From: JOPF133 sp052144935
Lineage (GTDB): Bacteria; Acidobacteriota; Terriglobia; Bryobacterales; Bryobacteraceae
Length of the DNA stretch: 64,000 nt
NCBI GenBank assembly: GCA_052144935.1
Contig: JBKQPR010000370.1
Coordinates: forward strand, 1-64,000
Direction: 5' to 3'
The translations under genes were made by a program, and so were the position numbers. The stretch's first letter is position 1. Each line of letters begins with the position of its first letter. Shown here in pieces: positions 63,965 through 64,000 of the stretch. The notes under the pieces are model-generated. The model did no database searches. It saw only the letters and a program-made list of their open reading frames with translations, and had not been told where the DNA came from.

Positions 63965-64000
63965 ATGCGCCGGCTGGTCCCTCTGTTATTCTTCTGCGCT
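63965..64000 (+). CDS. Start of a gene cut by the window end
   Basis: The visible 12 codons (MRRLVPLLFFCA) look like a signal peptide. TACACT at 63950-63955 ends 9 bp before the ATG. Nothing more can be said about the product. Confidence 0.5.
   Translation, partial: MRRLVPLLFFCA

Overview
The window is GC-rich bacterial chromosome, most likely from an acidobacterium of the Solibacter/Bryobacter type. This rests on gene content: a TonB-dependent receptor with an N-terminal carboxypeptidase-regulatory domain, large Ser/Thr kinases fused to other domains, Uma2-family arrays, degraded toxin-antitoxin genes, and several families of dispersed intergenic palindromes. The taxonomic call is inference.

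Layout. 1-5.8 kb: a Tat-exported DUF362 protein cut by the window edge, a repeat-rich gap, a small secreted WxxGxW-type protein, two tandem MNT/HEPN toxin-antitoxin modules, a DUF2911 protein and a decayed ParDE pair. 5.9-9.4 kb (minus strand): lpd, lipB and a 2-oxoacid dehydrogenase E2, tightly packed. 9.4-11.7 kb: a POTRA-domain protein and its truncated duplicate, separated by a MITE-like element and a broken toxin-antitoxin pair. 12.3-15.4 kb: a DUF58/BatA operon. 15.7-16.0 kb: a possible group II intron remnant. 16.2-22 kb: secA and a TonB-dependent receptor. 22-26 kb: an accessory patch with a catalase relic, an AAA ATPase with a frameshifted partner, a nitrilase, and a second copy of the mnmE 3' end. 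26-31 kb (minus strand): the conserved rpmH-rnpA-yidD-yidC-jag-mnmE cluster, here without dnaA. 31-33.2 kb: four tandem Uma2 genes, two of them broken. 33.2-37.4 kb: an amino-acid permease, a tiny basic protein and a UvrD/PcrA helicase. 37.5-41.2 kb: a kinase/TonB fusion and a SnoaL-like protein. 42-46.1 kb: oligogalacturonate lyase, AldA-type dehydrogenase and a double class II aldolase, a plausible sugar-acid/deoxysugar catabolic operon. 46.7-53.3 kb: bamA, two OmpH/Skp genes and two paralogous secreted Gly/Tyr-rich proteins. 53.3-56.8 kb (minus strand): guaA and an S41 protease. 57-64 kb: a decayed VapBC pair, isochorismatase-like and DJ-1-like proteins, a 38-residue zinc ribbon, an SDR, a membrane-anchored Ser/Thr kinase, and the first codons of a further gene.

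Two themes recur. Envelope biogenesis genes are abundant (secA, yidC, bamA, ompH, POTRA protein, S41 protease, TonB receptor). Accessory modules sit beside duplicated 3' ends of core genes: copies of the DUF2911 tail and of the mnmE tail each flank such modules. The mnmE case resembles the integration target known for SGI1-type islands, and its extra copy differs from the resident gene only by synonymous changes apart from the stop codon. No rRNA, tRNA or CRISPR array was recognised.
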